From contig NZ_JAMTDQ010000023.1 of assembly GCF_023806635.1 (NCBI RefSeq), forward strand, positions 62,001 through 126,000: DNA of 64,000 bases. Reading direction: 5' to 3'. Positions 54,586 through 64,000 of the stretch are shown one piece after another; position 1 is the stretch's first letter; the number at the start of each line of letters is the position of its first letter. A program made the position numbers and the translations under genes. The notes beneath the pieces are model-generated. The model did not search any database, was not told the origin of the DNA, and saw only the letters and a program-made list of their open reading frames with translations. Source of the DNA: Accumulibacter sp. GTDB taxonomy: Bacteria; Pseudomonadota; Gammaproteobacteria; Burkholderiales; Rhodocyclaceae.

Positions 54586-57500
54586 ATGAGCGATGCTTCT
54601 CCACGGGGCAGCAGCGAACGGCCGTTCAGGCCACGCTGCCTGTCGATCGATCTGGAGGTCGGGCTGCGTAGTGGGCGCATCCGGCAACTGGCTGCAGTGC
54701 GCGGCGACAGCGGCGAGCGGTTGCACTGCCGCGTCGGCGATCTGGCAGCGGCGCTCGCCCGTCTCGATGCACTGGCCAGCGGTTGCAGCTTCGTCCTCGG
54801 GCACAATCTGCTCGCCTTCGACCGCCCGCATCTGGCCGCGGTCGCGCCGCGACTGCGACTCCTCGAACTGCCGGTCGTCGACACGCTGTGGCTGAATCCG
54901 TTGGCCTTTCCACGCCACCCGTATCACCACCTCGTCAAGCACTACCAGGACGGCGGGCTCAGGCGTGCACAGCTGAACGACCCGCTGCTCGATGCACAGC
55001 TGGCCCTCGATCTGTTCCGCGATCAGATGCTCGCGCTGCAGCAGCGGCAGCGCGAGGAACCCGACCTGATGCTCGCCTGGCACTGGCTGACGACCTCGGG
55101 GCAATCGTCGGCGGCGGTCCACAGCCTGTTCGCGACGCTCCGCCGGCGACCGCGCCCGGACGACACCGAGGCGCGACAGGCGATCTCCCGCCTGCTCGCC
55201 GGCCGGGGCTGTGCGCAGCATGCCCTGGAAGTCGTGGACGCGGCCGCGGCGAGTGGCTGGTCGCTGGCCTACGCGCTCGCCTGGCTGTCGGTCGCCGGCG
55301 GCAATTCGGTCTTGCCGCCTTGGGTGCGCCACCAGTTCCCCGCTGCCGGCCAGCTCATCGGGCATCTGCGCGATGTCGACTGTGCCCGGGCCGACTGCTG
55401 CTGGTGCCGCGAACACCACGACGCACGGCGGGAACTTCGGCGCTGGTTTGGCTTTGCCGATTTCCGGGCGGAACCGGCTGCGGCCGACGGGGATTCGTTG
55501 CAGCAGCGCATCGTCGAGGCGGCGCTGCGTGGCGAGCACCTGCTGGCGATCCTGCCGACCGGTAGCGGCAAGTCCCTGTGCTACCAGATTCCGGCGCTGT
55601 CGCGCTTCACCCGGATCGGTGCACTGAGCGTCGTGATCTCGCCGCTGGTGGCGCTGATGGCCGACCAGGTGGCCGGCTTGCGCAGCCGTGGCATCGATGC
55701 CTGTGTCGCCATCAACGGCCTGCTGTCGATGCCCGAGCGGGCCGACGCGCTCGATCGCGTGCGCCTCGGCGATGTCGGCATCGTCATCGTCTCGCCCGAA
55801 CAGCTGCGCAGCCCGATGCTGCGCAAGGTGCTGGCGCAACGGGAGATCGGCGCCTGGATTCTCGACGAGGCGCACTGCCTGTCGAAGTGGGGCCACGACT
55901 TCCGGCCCGACTACCGCTACGTCGCGCGCTTCATCCGCGAGCAGGCCGGCGATGCGCCGGTGCCGCCGGTGATGTGCCTGACGGCAACCGCCAAGCCCGA
56001 CGTGGTCGCCGACATCGTTGCCCACTTCACCGACCGGGTCGGCATCGATCTGCGTCTGTTCGACGGCGGCGCGAGTCGCCACAACCTCGACTTCGCGGTG
56101 CTGCCGACGACGCCGGCCGCGAAGCTGGCGCACATCCATGAGCTGCTGGCCGCCGAGTTGCCCGCCGACGGATCGGGTGGCGCCATCGTCTATTGCGCGA
56201 CGCGTGGCAACAGCGAGGAAGTGGCTGCCTTCCTGCGACAGAAGGGGATGGCGGCGGCCCATTTCCATGCCCGGCTGCCGCCCGAAAGCAGGAAGAACGT
56301 CCAGGAGGCGTTCATCCGCGGCGATCTGCGGGTGATCGCCGCGACCAACGCCTTCGGCATGGGCATCGACAAGCCGGACGTGCGCCTGGTGGTGCACGCC
56401 GACATTCCGGGATCGCTCGAGAACTACCTGCAGGAGGCGGGCCGCGCCGGCCGCGATCAGCAGGCGGCGCGCTGCGTCCTCCTGTACGCGACGGAGGACG
56501 TCGAGCGGCAGTTCGGCATGTCGGCGCGCTCGCGGCTGAGCCGCCGGGAAATCCAGGCGATCCTGCGCGCCCTGCGGCAGCTCGATCGTCGCCAGCGCCG
56601 GGGTGGGGAAGTCGTTGCCACCGCCGGCGAGATCCTGGCCGAGGAAGACGAGGGCGAGTTCGAGCGTGACGCCACGACCGACGACACGCGCGTCCGCACG
56701 GCGGTCTGCTGGCTCGAGGAAGCGCAGCTGCTGACGCGCGAGGAGAACCGGGTGCAGGTCTTCCCGTCGTCGCTGCGCGTTGCCTCGCTCGAGCAGGCGC
56801 GGCAGCGGCTGGCACGCGTCAGGCTGCAGGCCGAATATCAGCGACAGTTGCTGGCGCTGGTCGAGGCGCTGATCGGCGCGCCGCCGGACGAGGGATTGTC
56901 GACCGACGAACTGATGGCCGTCAGCGGTCTCGCCCCGGAACGGCTGCGGGCTGCCCTGTACGATCTCGAGCGGCTGGGGATCGCGAGCAACGACACTGCC
57001 CTGACCGCCTACCTGCAGGTCGGCGTCGACAACCCGTCTGCGCAACGACTGGCCAGCGCCGCGCAGCTCGAGAAGGCGCTGATCGACCTGTTGCGCGAGC
57101 AGGCGCCCGATCTCGCGCGCGGCGAATCGTCGCTGCTCCACCTGCGACGCCTGAGCCAGCGCCTGCAGGATGATGGCCATCGGCAGGCGCTGCCGGCGAG
57201 GCTGCGGCAACTGCTGGGGAGCCTCGCCGCAGACGGTCGCGGCGACGAGGGCGGTGTCGGCAGCCTCGCGATGCGGCGAATCGATGCCGAAACGGTGACG
57301 ATCGTCCTGCAGCGCGACTGGTCGGCGCTGGCGCGAACGGCCGAGCTTCGCCGCGCCGCTGCCACCCACCTGCTCGACCATCTGCTGGCCTGCCTGGCGC
57401 CAGGCTCGCGTGGTGCCGACCTGCTCGCCGAGACGACGCTCGGCAGGCTGCTCGCAGCCATCGAGGGCGACCTGCTGCTCAAGGCGGAGGTCAGGGAGTG

Positions 57501-59751
57501 TGCCCGCCTGCTCGACCGGGCTCTGCTCTGGCTGCACGAGCAGGAGGTGATCCGTCTCAACAAGGGGCTGGCGGTCTTCCGGCCGGCGATGACCATCCGC
57601 CTCGATGCGGACTGGAAACGCCGGTTCCGGCAGCCGGATTTCGCGCCGCTGCAGCTGCACTACGCAGAACAGGTGCTGCAGATCCACGTCATGGCGGAGT
57701 ACGTGCAGCGCGGACTGCGGGCGATGGCCGATGCGCTGCAGCTGACGCTGGATTACTTCCGGCTGTCGCGGGCCGAGTTCATGCAGCGCTGGCTGCCCGC
57801 ACGGCAGCAGGAGGTGGCGCGGCAGACGACGCCGCAGTCGTGGCGACAGATCGTCGAGGTCCTGGCGAATCCGGAGCAGCAGGCGATCGTCGCCGACGAC
57901 CGCGAAAGCGGTAATGTGCTCGTTCTCGCCGGACCGGGTTCGGGCAAGACGCGCGTCGTCGTCCATCGCATCGCCTATCTGCTGCGGGTGCGCCGCGAGA
58001 ATCCGCGCGGCATTCTGGCGTTGGCCTACAATCGCCACGCCGCGGTGCAGATTCGCCAGCGGCTGGCGGCACTGGTCGGTGACGACGGGCGGGCGGTCAG
58101 CGTCCTGACCTGCGATGCCCTGGCGATGCGGCTGGTCGGCGCCAGCTTCGCCGGGCGCGAACGGCAGCTGGCCGACGGCGGTCTGGAGGCTGCGTTGCAG
58201 ACCATCCGGCGACGCGCCGTCGCCCTGCTGCGCGGCGACGAAGGGCCGCCCGAGGACGCCGACGAGCAGCGCGAGCGACTGCTGCGCGGCCTGCGCTGGA
58301 TCCTGGTGGACGAGTACCAGGACATCGGTCCGCAGCAGTATGAGCTGATCGCCGCGCTGGCGGGGCGCAACCTGGCCGCCGCGGATGCTCGGCTGAACCT
58401 CTTCGCCGTCGGCGACGACGATCAGAACATCTACGCCTTCAGTGGCGCATCGGTCGAGTTCATCCGCCGCTTCGCGGCCGACTACGGCGCCCGGACGCTG
58501 CATCTGGTGGACAACTACCGCTCGACGGCACACCTGATCGAAATCGCCAACCAGGTGATCGCGCCAGCGGCGCAGCGCATGAAGGCTGCCCAACCGATCC
58601 GCATCGACGCTGCGCGCCGGCAACTGCCGCCGGGCGGCGAGTGGGCGCGGATCGACGCCGTGGCGCAGGGTCGCGTGCAGATCCTGCCGGCGGGCCAGGG
58701 CGCGCGAACGCAGGCGCTGGCGGTGATCGGCGAACTGCAGCGCCTGGCCGACCTGACGGCCGCATGGGACTGGGCACGCTGCGCCGTGATCGCGCGCGAG
58801 TGGCAATGGCTGGAACCGGTGCGCAGCCACTGCGAGCGGCAGGGCCTGCCGGTCCAGGTCGCGCGTGAGGAGGGCCTGCACTTCTGGCGGCAACGGGAAA
58901 CGCAACAATTGCTCGACTGGCTGCACGATGCCGGTTCGCTCGTCACTGGGCGAACGATCGCTGGTTGGGTTGCCGGGCAGGCGTCGACATCGGCCTGGGA
59001 GATGCTCACTGAAGCGGTTGCCGAATACCGCGCTGAAACCGGTGATGCCGAGCTGCCGCGGCAGCATTTCATCGAGTGGCTGGTCGACTGGGGCCGTGAA
59101 GCCCGGCGTCGGCAGAGCGGGTTGTTGTTGCTCACGGCGCACCGGGCGAAGGGACTCGAGTTCGATCATGTCGCGGTCCTCGATGGCGGCTGGGGACCAG
59201 GCAGCCGGCACGATGCTCCGGTGGACGCCGACGCCGAACGGCGCCTGTACTACGTGGCGATGACCCGCGCGCGGCAGACGCTGCTGCTGGCGCAGTTCGC
59301 CCGGCGTGTGCCACTGCTCGACGCACTGCCCGCGTCCGCCGCCCTGCTGCGCCGACTGCCTGTGGCGCTGCCGGCGCCGCCGGCCGAGCTGTCCTGGCAG
59401 TACCGGCAGCTCCACCCTGGCGAGGTGGACATTGGCTTTGCCGGGCGCCGGGCAGCGGGCCATCCGGTGCAGCGAGCCATCGCCGCGCTGCAACCGGGAG
59501 ACCCGCTGCACCTGCGCCACGAGGGCCGGCGCTGGCTGCTGCTGGACATGAAGGACCGGCTGGTCGGCCGTCTCGCCGCCAGCTACGCGCCGCCGGTCGG
59601 GATGAAGTGCGTCGCCGCGCGCGTTGCGGCGATCGTGGTCCGCTGGCGAAGAGATGACCACTCGACCGAGCACGCGCACCGGATCCGCTGCGAACGCTGG
59701 GAGATCGTCCTGCCGGAGCTGGTGTTCGCCCCGGCGCACAGCGGCGCATAG
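54586..59751 (+). CDS. Giant helicase fusion: DEDD exonuclease-like + RecQ (SF2) + UvrD/PcrA (SF1)
   Basis: A 1721-residue protein. Residues 1-150 look like a DnaQ/DEDD exonuclease (SIDLEVG with Asp22/Glu24; [23 protein letters not shown]). A Cys/His cluster follows (Cys266, 271, 272, 274, His277, 278), possibly zinc-binding. The RecQ core has Walker A TGSGKS near 326, DEAH at 427-430 with [12 protein letters not shown], and QEAGRAGRD; the usual RQC zinc cysteines are missing. A helical linker (about 680-1080) leads to a full SF1 helicase: AGPGSGKT near 1116, DEYQD at 1242, [14 protein letters not shown], and [13 protein letters not shown] near 1517. It is presumably a DNA repair or anti-element enzyme. 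No Shine-Dalgarno is evident before ATG 54586; no partner genes are adjacent. Confidence 0.88.
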   Translation: MSDASPRGSSERPFRPRCLSIDLEVGLRSGRIRQLAAVRGDSGERLHCRVGDLAAALARLDALASGCSFVLGHNLLAFDRPHLAAVAPRLRLLELPVVDTLWLNPLAFPRHPYHHLVKHYQDGGLRRAQLNDPLLDAQLALDLFRDQMLALQQRQREEPDLMLAWHWLTTSGQSSAAVHSLFATLRRRPRPDDTEARQAISRLLAGRGCAQHALEVVDAAAASGWSLAYALAWLSVAGGNSVLPPWVRHQFPAAGQLIGHLRDVDCARADCCWCREHHDARRELRRWFGFADFRAEPAAADGDSLQQRIVEAALRGEHLLAILPTGSGKSLCYQIPALSRFTRIGALSVVISPLVALMADQVAGLRSRGIDACVAINGLLSMPERADALDRVRLGDVGIVIVSPEQLRSPMLRKVLAQREIGAWILDEAHCLSKWGHDFRPDYRYVARFIREQAGDAPVPPVMCLTATAKPDVVADIVAHFTDRVGIDLRLFDGGASRHNLDFAVLPTTPAAKLAHIHELLAAELPADGSGGAIVYCATRGNSEEVAAFLRQKGMAAAHFHARLPPESRKNVQEAFIRGDLRVIAATNAFGMGIDKPDVRLVVHADIPGSLENYLQEAGRAGRDQQAARCVLLYATEDVERQFGMSARSRLSRREIQAILRALRQLDRRQRRGGEVVATAGEILAEEDEGEFERDATTDDTRVRTAVCWLEEAQLLTREENRVQVFPSSLRVASLEQARQRLARVRLQAEYQRQLLALVEALIGAPPDEGLSTDELMAVSGLAPERLRAALYDLERLGIASNDTALTAYLQVGVDNPSAQRLASAAQLEKALIDLLREQAPDLARGESSLLHLRRLSQRLQDDGHRQALPARLRQLLGSLAADGRGDEGGVGSLAMRRIDAETVTIVLQRDWSALARTAELRRAAATHLLDHLLACLAPGSRGADLLAETTLGRLLAAIEGDLLLKAEVRECARLLDRALLWLHEQEVIRLNKGLAVFRPAMTIRLDADWKRRFRQPDFAPLQLHYAEQVLQIHVMAEYVQRGLRAMADALQLTLDYFRLSRAEFMQRWLPARQQEVARQTTPQSWRQIVEVLANPEQQAIVADDRESGNVLVLAGPGSGKTRVVVHRIAYLLRVRRENPRGILALAYNRHAAVQIRQRLAALVGDDGRAVSVLTCDALAMRLVGASFAGRERQLADGGLEAALQTIRRRAVALLRGDEGPPEDADEQRERLLRGLRWILVDEYQDIGPQQYELIAALAGRNLAAADARLNLFAVGDDDQNIYAFSGASVEFIRRFAADYGARTLHLVDNYRSTAHLIEIANQVIAPAAQRMKAAQPIRIDAARRQLPPGGEWARIDAVAQGRVQILPAGQGARTQALAVIGELQRLADLTAAWDWARCAVIAREWQWLEPVRSHCERQGLPVQVAREEGLHFWRQRETQQLLDWLHDAGSLVTGRTIAGWVAGQASTSAWEMLTEAVAEYRAETGDAELPRQHFIEWLVDWGREARRRQSGLLLLTAHRAKGLEFDHVAVLDGGWGPGSRHDAPVDADAERRLYYVAMTRARQTLLLAQFARRVPLLDALPASAALLRRLPVALPAPPAELSWQYRQLHPGEVDIGFAGRRAAGHPVQRAIAALQPGDPLHLRHEGRRWLLLDMKDRLVGRLAASYAPPVGMKCVAARVAAIVVRWRRDDHSTEHAHRIRCERWEIVLPELVFAPAHSGA

Positions 59752-59820
59752 TCTGGTCCATTTCACCGAAGAGAATCGCCTTTCGCATTGCGGAAGACGT
59801 CGGCTAAGCAGCTGTTTCGG

Positions 59821-59828
59821 TTTGCAAA
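59821..59828 (+). promoter_or_regulatory. TTTGCAAA palindrome upstream of aceA
   Basis: A perfect 8-bp palindrome in the AT-rich aceA upstream region. It equals the core bound by RamB/ScfR-type short-chain fatty-acid metabolism regulators in other bacteria (established there, for example on actinobacterial aceA). Whether such a regulator acts here is inference. Confidence 0.4.
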
Positions 59829-59842
59829 AAAATATATCTTAT

Positions 59843-59856
59843 GTCTTATATAAGAC
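59843..59856 (+). promoter_or_regulatory. 14-bp perfect palindrome abutting the aceA -35 box
   Basis: GTCTTATATAAGAC is a perfect palindrome that ends 2 bp before the -35 hexamer of the aceA promoter. The position suits a transcription factor that activates or occludes RNA polymerase. The cognate protein is not known to me. Confidence 0.6.
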
Positions 59857-59858
59857 TG

Positions 59859-59887
59859 TTGCCGTCGTGGCAAAAGATCTCTATACT
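59859..59887 (+). promoter_or_regulatory. Sigma-70 promoter of aceA
   Basis: TTGCCG (59859-59864), a 17-bp spacer and TATACT (59882-59887) form a good housekeeping promoter. The predicted start is near 59894, giving a leader of about 100 nt before the aceA ATG. Confidence 0.65.
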
Positions 59888-59992
59888 TCTCCCCATTGGC
59901 CGCCCCCGCTTTGGCATGCAACGGTTCCCCAGCCAGGCCGCGGGCGTCGCCATAGCCCCCTCTGCACTTGCCAATTTTTCGTGAGGACAATC

Positions 59993-61291
59993 ATGAGCAC
60001 TAGAGAGCAACAGATCGCCGAACTCGAGAAGGACTGGGCCGAGAACCCCCGCTGGAAGGGAATCAAGCGGGGCTATTCGGCGGCCGATGTCGTCCGCCTG
60101 CGCGGCTCGTTCCCGATCGAGTACACGGTCGCCCGGCGCGGCGCGGAGAAGCTCTGGAAGCTGGTCAATAGCGAACCCTATGTCAACTGCCTCGGCGCGC
60201 TGACCGGCGGTCAGGCGATGCAACAGGTCAAGGCGGGAGTCAAGGCGATCTACCTGTCGGGCTGGCAGGTTGCCGCCGACAACAACTCCTACGCCGCGAT
60301 GTATCCCGACCAGTCGCTGTACCCGGTCGACTCGGTACCGAAGGTCGTCGAGCGCATCAACAACTCCTTCCGCCGCGCCGATGAAATCCAGTTCTCGAAA
60401 GGCGTGAACCCCGGCGACAACGGCTACATCGATTACTTCGCACCGATCGTGGCGGACGCCGAGGCCGGTTTCGGCGGCGTGCTGAACGCGTTCGAACTGA
60501 TGAAGGCGATGATCCGGGCCGGCGCGGGCGGGGTGCACTGGGAAGACCAGCTGGCGTCGGTCAAGAAATGCGGCCACATGGGTGGCAAGGTGTTGGTGCC
60601 GACGCAGGAAGCCGTGCAGAAGCTGATCGCCGCCCGTTTCGCCGCCGACGTCTGCGGTGTGCCGACGCTGGTGATCGCGCGTACCGATGCCGAGGCGGCC
60701 GACCTGCTGACTTCAGACTGTGACGAGAACGACCGGCCCTTCGTCACCGGCGAGCGCACCTCGGAAGGATTCTACAAGACCCGCAAGGGTCTGCAGCAGG
60801 CGATCTCGCGTGCCGTCGCCTATGCCGAATACGCCGACCTCGTGTGGTGCGAGACCGGTACCCCGGATCTCGAGTTCGCCCGCCAGTTCGCCGAGGCGGT
60901 GCGCGGCAAGCACCCGGGCAAGCTGCTGGCGTACAACTGCTCGCCGTCGTTCAACTGGAAGAAGAACCTCGACGACGCGACGATCGCCAAGTTCCAGCGC
61001 GAACTCGGCGCGATGGGCTACAAGTACCAGTTCATCACCCTCGCCGGCATCCACAACATGTGGTACCACATGTTCGACCTGGCGCAGGACTATGTCGCGC
61101 GCGGCATGACGGCCTACGTCGAGAAGGTGCAGGAACCCGAGTTCGCTGCCCGTGACCGCGGCTATACCTTCGTCTCGCACCAGCAGGAGGTGGGTACCGG
61201 TTACTTCGACGAGGTGACGACGGTCATCCAGGGTGGCACTTCGTCGGTCACGGCACTGACCGGATCGACCGAGGAAGAGCAGTTCCACTAG
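59993..61291 (+). CDS. aceA: Isocitrate lyase
   Basis: A 432-residue isocitrate lyase that splits isocitrate to glyoxylate and succinate, first step of the glyoxylate shunt. The signature KKCGHMGGK has the catalytic Cys193. WEDQL, the acidic block [12 protein letters not shown] and the C-terminal [29 protein letters not shown] region are intact. GAGGA precedes the ATG at 59993. It stands alone, with a strong promoter region upstream and a terminator downstream; malate synthase is not in the window. It competes with Icd, which is regulated by the AceK encoded at 19 kb. Confidence 0.97.
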   Translation: MSTREQQIAELEKDWAENPRWKGIKRGYSAADVVRLRGSFPIEYTVARRGAEKLWKLVNSEPYVNCLGALTGGQAMQQVKAGVKAIYLSGWQVAADNNSYAAMYPDQSLYPVDSVPKVVERINNSFRRADEIQFSKGVNPGDNGYIDYFAPIVADAEAGFGGVLNAFELMKAMIRAGAGGVHWEDQLASVKKCGHMGGKVLVPTQEAVQKLIAARFAADVCGVPTLVIARTDAEAADLLTSDCDENDRPFVTGERTSEGFYKTRKGLQQAISRAVAYAEYADLVWCETGTPDLEFARQFAEAVRGKHPGKLLAYNCSPSFNWKKNLDDATIAKFQRELGAMGYKYQFITLAGIHNMWYHMFDLAQDYVARGMTAYVEKVQEPEFAARDRGYTFVSHQQEVGTGYFDEVTTVIQGGTSSVTALTGSTEEEQFH

Positions 61292-61356
61292 GTCGCTGGC
61301 GAAGCCTGCAGCGACCGGGTGCCCGTGCCCGATCGCCGCACGCCACCCGATGGCCG

Positions 61357-61384
61357 AAGCCGCGCCGCGAGCGCGGCTTTTTTT
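61357..61384 (+). terminator. Rho-independent terminator of aceA
   Basis: A 9-bp stem (AAGCCGCGC, 5-nt loop, GCGCGGCTT at 61357-61379) followed by a run of seven T. It lies 65 bp after the aceA stop. The rest of the 338-bp interval to the next gene holds nothing recognisable and no yybP-ykoY riboswitch. Confidence 0.88.
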
Positions 61385-61629
61385 GTCTTCTGCCAGCGCG
61401 GGCGTCGGCAGGCGACTCCGTCCGGCGCAGAGTCTCGGCCGCATCTGCTGCGGTGCAGCAATCAAGCCTTGTGGTGCCAATCAGACGGAACTGCCGCGAA
61501 AGCATCACTTCGCTGCCGCTGGACTTGAGCGGGCAACGGCGCGCGCGCTATCATCGCCCGGTTTCGCTGCCGGATCGCTGAGCGGCAGCGGACGCTCCAT
61601 TTTCCCTGATCGTTCGCCGGGAGACCCGT

Positions 61630-62277
61630 TTGGAAGACGCGACAGGCCTGCTGCACCACCTCTCCTCACTCTTTGGCGGCGGCAGTGTCATCGAGATTTC
61701 GGCTGCCGCAGCAACCAGCTTCGCGCTCATCGCTGCGGCCGAGATCGGTGACAAGAGCCAGCTGGTCTGCATGACCCTGGCCTCGCGGCATCGGCCGCTG
61801 CCGGTGATGCTCGGTGCCCTGGCAGCATTCTCGCTGCTCAATACGCTGGCCGTCGTCTTTGGCGTCGCCATCGCCAGCTGGTTGCCCGAATGGGTCGTCA
61901 GCGCCGTCGTCGCCTTGCTGTTCTTCGCCTTCGGCGTGCACGCCCTGCGCGCGCCAGCCGACGACGACGACGAGGATGTCGAGGAGAGAAGCGGTCACGG
62001 CATCTTCCTCACCACCTTCCTGCTGCTGACGGTGGCGGAGTTCGGCGACAAGACACAACTCGCCGTCGTCGCGATGAGCAGCACGCACGTACCGGCTGGC
62101 GTCTGGCTCGGGGCGACGCTCGCGTTGGTGACGACTTCGGCGCTCGGAGTCCTTGCCGGCAGGACGATCCTGCAGAAGATTCCGCTGCAGTTGTTGCACC
62201 GCATCAGCGGCGCCTTCTTCGTCGCCCTGGCGGTGTTCGCCGCCCATCAGGCGTACTCGGCATTCATCGCCGGCTAG
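61630..62277 (+). CDS. GDT1/TMEM165 (UPF0016) cation transporter family protein
   Basis: A 215-residue membrane protein of the GDT1/TMEM165 family, whose members exchange Mn2+ or Ca2+ for protons. Two ExGD(K/R)(S/T) motifs define it: EIGDKS (38-43) and EFGDKT (about 137). Each lies in a helix of one half of the pseudo-symmetric protein, with an acidic central linker (ADDDDEDVEE). The likely start is TTG at 61630 behind GGGAGA; no nearer ATG precedes the first helix. Monocistronic by appearance. Manganese export is the likeliest bacterial role (family knowledge). Confidence 0.9.
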   Translation: MEDATGLLHHLSSLFGGGSVIEISAAAATSFALIAAAEIGDKSQLVCMTLASRHRPLPVMLGALAAFSLLNTLAVVFGVAIASWLPEWVVSAVVALLFFAFGVHALRAPADDDDEDVEERSGHGIFLTTFLLLTVAEFGDKTQLAVVAMSSTHVPAGVWLGATLALVTTSALGVLAGRTILQKIPLQLLHRISGAFFVALAVFAAHQAYSAFIAG

Positions 62278-62594
62278 GCTTCGGCTGACGAGCGGTCATC
62301 GCCGACCAGCGACTGTGGCAATCGATCGCCTGTGGCAACAACCTCGCTCCAAGGGTGGATTACTTCACGCGTGGCGAGGTCTTGGCGGGCTAAGCTGCAG
62401 ACAGATCGGGAGGTCAAGGTGTCAGGAAAGCGGCAGCGCAGCCTCCCGGATCGGCCGGCTGAAGACTGGCTCACCGTCGTTCAGTCGGGTATGACCGGCC
62501 CGGTGCTTGCGAGGAGAACCTGCCAATGGCTTCAAACCCGTCGGGTGGACAGCAGTTTTAGAGGAAATTACTCACCTTTCGAACGGCTATTCGC

Positions 62595-62600
62595 TATAAT
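62595..62600 (+). promoter_or_regulatory. Consensus -10 box of the 62686 gene
   Basis: TATAAT in a short AT-rich patch (tcgctataatatgctgc). No good -35 at 16-18 bp is visible. The transcript would start near 62607. The remaining 62278-62594 interval shows no gene. Confidence 0.5.
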
Positions 62601-62626
62601 ATGCTGCACTGCAACAGAAGCCTGCA

Positions 62627-62649
62627 GCGGGGCGGACGATCCGCCCCGC
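62627..62649 (+). promoter_or_regulatory. 10-bp perfect hairpin in the 5' leader
   Basis: GCGGGGCGGA, loop CGA, TCCGCCCCGC. The stem is perfect and very stable, lies between the -10 box and the AGGAG of the 62686 gene, and has no T-run, so it is not an intrinsic terminator. A role in mRNA stability or translation is possible. Confidence 0.5.
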
Positions 62650-62685
62650 GGGGTCGGGCAGCAACCGAACTTCAGGAGTACCACC

Positions 62686-63033
62686 ATGAAAGCACCGAAA
62701 ATCCTGCCGTGGATCGCGCACCGCACCCGTATCAGCGAAGAGCTGGCGCTCAAGCTGTGGCGGCGGGCTGCCGGCGAGGCCGAAGTGATCGCCGGTTGCT
62801 GCACCAGTTCCGAATATCATCGCCTGGCGGTCGAACGTTTCATCGACTATGCGGAGGCAGAGGGCGACCGCTCGGTGGCCCGTGACGCGCTCGCCGCGAG
62901 AACCTGCGTCTCGTGGCTGCTGCGCCACCAGAACCGCATCTCGAAACTCAACCTGATCACGGCGCACAGCCTCGTCCGCCTTTGGCAGTCGCAGTGGGTG
63001 GAGATCTTCGGCCCGCAGCGGCACGCCTTCTAG
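62686..63033 (+). CDS. Hypothetical protein, 115 residues
   Basis: A soluble, helical, positively charged protein of unknown family. It opens MKAPKILPWIAHRTRIS, then ELALKLWRRAAGEAE, and contains YHRLAVERFIDYAEAEG and a Trp-rich end (TCVSWLLRHQNRIS, VRLWQSQWVEIFG). An ideal AGGAG lies 7 nt before the ATG, and a TATAAT box and leader hairpin precede it, so the gene is well supported although unrecognised. No nucleic-acid-binding or enzymatic motif is identifiable. Confidence 0.75.
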   Translation: MKAPKILPWIAHRTRISEELALKLWRRAAGEAEVIAGCCTSSEYHRLAVERFIDYAEAEGDRSVARDALAARTCVSWLLRHQNRISKLNLITAHSLVRLWQSQWVEIFGPQRHAF

Positions 63034-63121
63034 CGGCAGGCGCCGCGCGGCCGCCCGATCCACCCGGCCTGGGCGCGCGTCGTCCGTCGCCGCTGCACCA
63101 GTCTGCGGCGGCGGGCGGGAC

Positions 63122-64000
63122 TCAGTTGCGAACGAGGCTCACCGGCGCGGGCGAAAGTGCGTTGCCGATTTCCGCGGCCAGGGCCGCTGCCTCGGCTTCG
63201 GAGGACAACGGTCCGAGCCGGAGCGCGTAGCGGTAGCCGCCCCCGGCTGCAGGCAGGGGCCTGATGCGGACGCCGTGGCCGGCAGCGCGCGCGCGGTCGT
63301 GGATCGCGAGCGCTTCTGCTTCGCCATCGACGGCAGCCACTTCTACCGACCAGCTGCCACGACGCGCAGTGCGCGTCGTGCGCGCGGGCCTCGACGCCGT
63401 CGCTGCCGGGCTCGCAGTCGCCGCCGCGGGCGGCATTCCCGTCTGTGCCGCCGACCACGCCAGCTGCGCCGCAGTGACCGTCTGCAGAACGGCCGGGCTG
63501 CCATCCTTTGCTGCCAGATAGCAACTGCCTTCTTCGCTGACCTGCCGCGCTTCGTTGTCCGGCTGGAGCAGCGTGATGCGGCCCTCGAGCAGGCAGATGC
63601 GGTCGCCGGCGCCGTCGGCCGTGCCCCAGAGGTCGGTGCCACGGACGCTGGCCGTGAGCGTACCGACGCGCAGATTGACCGCCCGTTGCTGCAGGCTGCG
63701 CGCCAGATGGCCGGTGGTGAAGCGCACGGCGCCTTGCGGCACGTCGATCGCGGCGGTGAATACCTCCGGCTCGCGTACGCCGAGCGCATTCAGTTCGCAG
63801 TGCGTGTCAGCGGCGAGGCGCAGCACGCTGCCGTCGCGCAGGCGGACTTCGACGCGCGCATTGGCGCCGGTGAGCAGCCGGTCCCGGTTCTGCAGCGCGA
63901 TACCCGCCCTTAGCTCCTGCCGCGAGCCCTGACGCTCCAGCCAGGCCGGCATGAGGACGCCGGCGACGACGGCGTCGGAACCCGAGCCGGACCCCGATGG
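63122..64000 (-). CDS. FecR-domain and SPOR-domain protein, 5' end beyond window
   Basis: At least 292 codons visible. The N-terminal part is a FecR domain (VVAGVLMPAWLERQG, LRAGIALQNRDRLLTG, VEVRLRDGSVLRLAADT), ending near VRGTDLWGTADGAGDRICLLEG. An Ala/Thr/Pro linker follows, then a SPOR-like domain at the C-terminus (GSWSVEVAAVDGEAEALAIHDRARAAG, RYALRLGPLSSEAEAAALA). SPOR binds denuded septal peptidoglycan; FecR domains are periplasmic sensors or structural modules. The frame stays open past the ATG at 63952 to base 64000, and the FecR consensus starts upstream of that ATG, so the true start lies outside. Confidence 0.8.
   Translation of the reverse strand, partial: PSGSGSGSDAVVAGVLMPAWLERQGSRQELRAGIALQNRDRLLTGANARVEVRLRDGSVLRLAADTHCELNALGVREPEVFTAAIDVPQGAVRFTTGHLARSLQQRAVNLRVGTLTASVRGTDLWGTADGAGDRICLLEGRITLLQPDNEARQVSEEGSCYLAAKDGSPAVLQTVTAAQLAWSAAQTGMPPAAATASPAATASRPARTTRTARRGSWSVEVAAVDGEAEALAIHDRARAAGHGVRIRPLPAAGGGYRYALRLGPLSSEAEAAALAAEIGNALSPAPVSLVRN

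Noticed and set aside
54550-59766. A 1738-codon open frame on the minus strand covering the whole helicase fusion
   Set aside because: It is a GC-rich antisense shadow: Gln/Arg/Ala-rich with no recognisable domain, while the plus strand has complete helicase motifs.
61386-61629. yybP-ykoY manganese riboswitch ahead of the GDT1-family gene
   Set aside because: The conserved core sequences of that riboswitch are not found; the interval contains only the aceA terminator and featureless sequence.
1-64000. CRISPR array, tRNA or rRNA genes, prophage
   Set aside because: No regularly spaced direct repeats, no cloverleaf or rRNA signature and no phage structural genes were noticed on reading; a tRNAscan or Infernal run would be needed to exclude tRNA genes formally.

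Overview
The window is about 64 kb of GC-rich bacterial chromosome packed with Proteobacteria-type housekeeping genes. Gene content points to a betaproteobacterium of the Rhodocyclales / Candidatus Accumulibacter type. The evidence is PHA-granule proteins, a wax-ester/triacylglycerol synthase, a complete isocitrate-node switch (icd, aceK, aceA), a PEP-CTERM exported protein, and the gene orders trxA-rho-rpmE and thiS-thiG-trmB. This placement is inferred from content; no rRNA is present to confirm it. I saw no tRNA, rRNA, CRISPR array, intact insertion sequence or prophage.

Layout. 1-5.7 kb: a storage-lipid neighbourhood (phasin fragment, patatin lipase, TetR regulator, TPR protein, WS/DGAT acyltransferase, acyl-CoA-binding protein, PHA-granule protein). 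5.7-13.4 kb: housekeeping genes rsgA, pterin dehydratase, M48 protease, orn, a GT39-type glycosyltransferase, rpmE, rho, trxA and ferredoxin. 13.6-28.3 kb: metabolism and regulation (fadD, icd/aceK, hydroxypyruvate isomerase-like, cobalamin adenosyltransferase, FMN glutamate synthase-like, nadC, thrC, GGDEF cyclase). 28.3-37.7 kb: mostly membrane proteins, a second, lipoprotein patatin, an AhpD-like protein and a class V aminotransferase. 37.7-45 kb: an nSTAND ATPase-FGE fusion, lipocalin, the thiS-thiG-trmB run, TonB and an ankyrin protein. 44.5-50 kb: a minus-strand run of protein kinase, PP2C phosphatase, rph, rdgB and hemW, divergent from yicC. 50-54.5 kb: a gene-poor scar with a transposase remnant and a sigma-54-type promoter, then the PEP-CTERM protein and malQ. 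54.5-64 kb: a 1721-residue exonuclease-RecQ-SF1 helicase fusion, aceA, a GDT1-family transporter, an orphan protein and a FecR/SPOR protein cut by the window edge.

How it fits together. Fatty acids activated by FadD, buffered by the acyl-CoA-binding protein and esterified by WS/DGAT, together with PHA-granule proteins, suggest cells that cycle carbon through storage polymers. The icd/aceK/aceA set controls whether acetyl-CoA carbon is respired or conserved through the glyoxylate shunt. The most unusual loci are the exonuclease-RecQ-UvrD fusion, the nSTAND-FGE protein whose C-terminus resembles the variable region of diversity-generating retroelement targets, and the sigma-54-type control region ahead of the PEP-CTERM gene.
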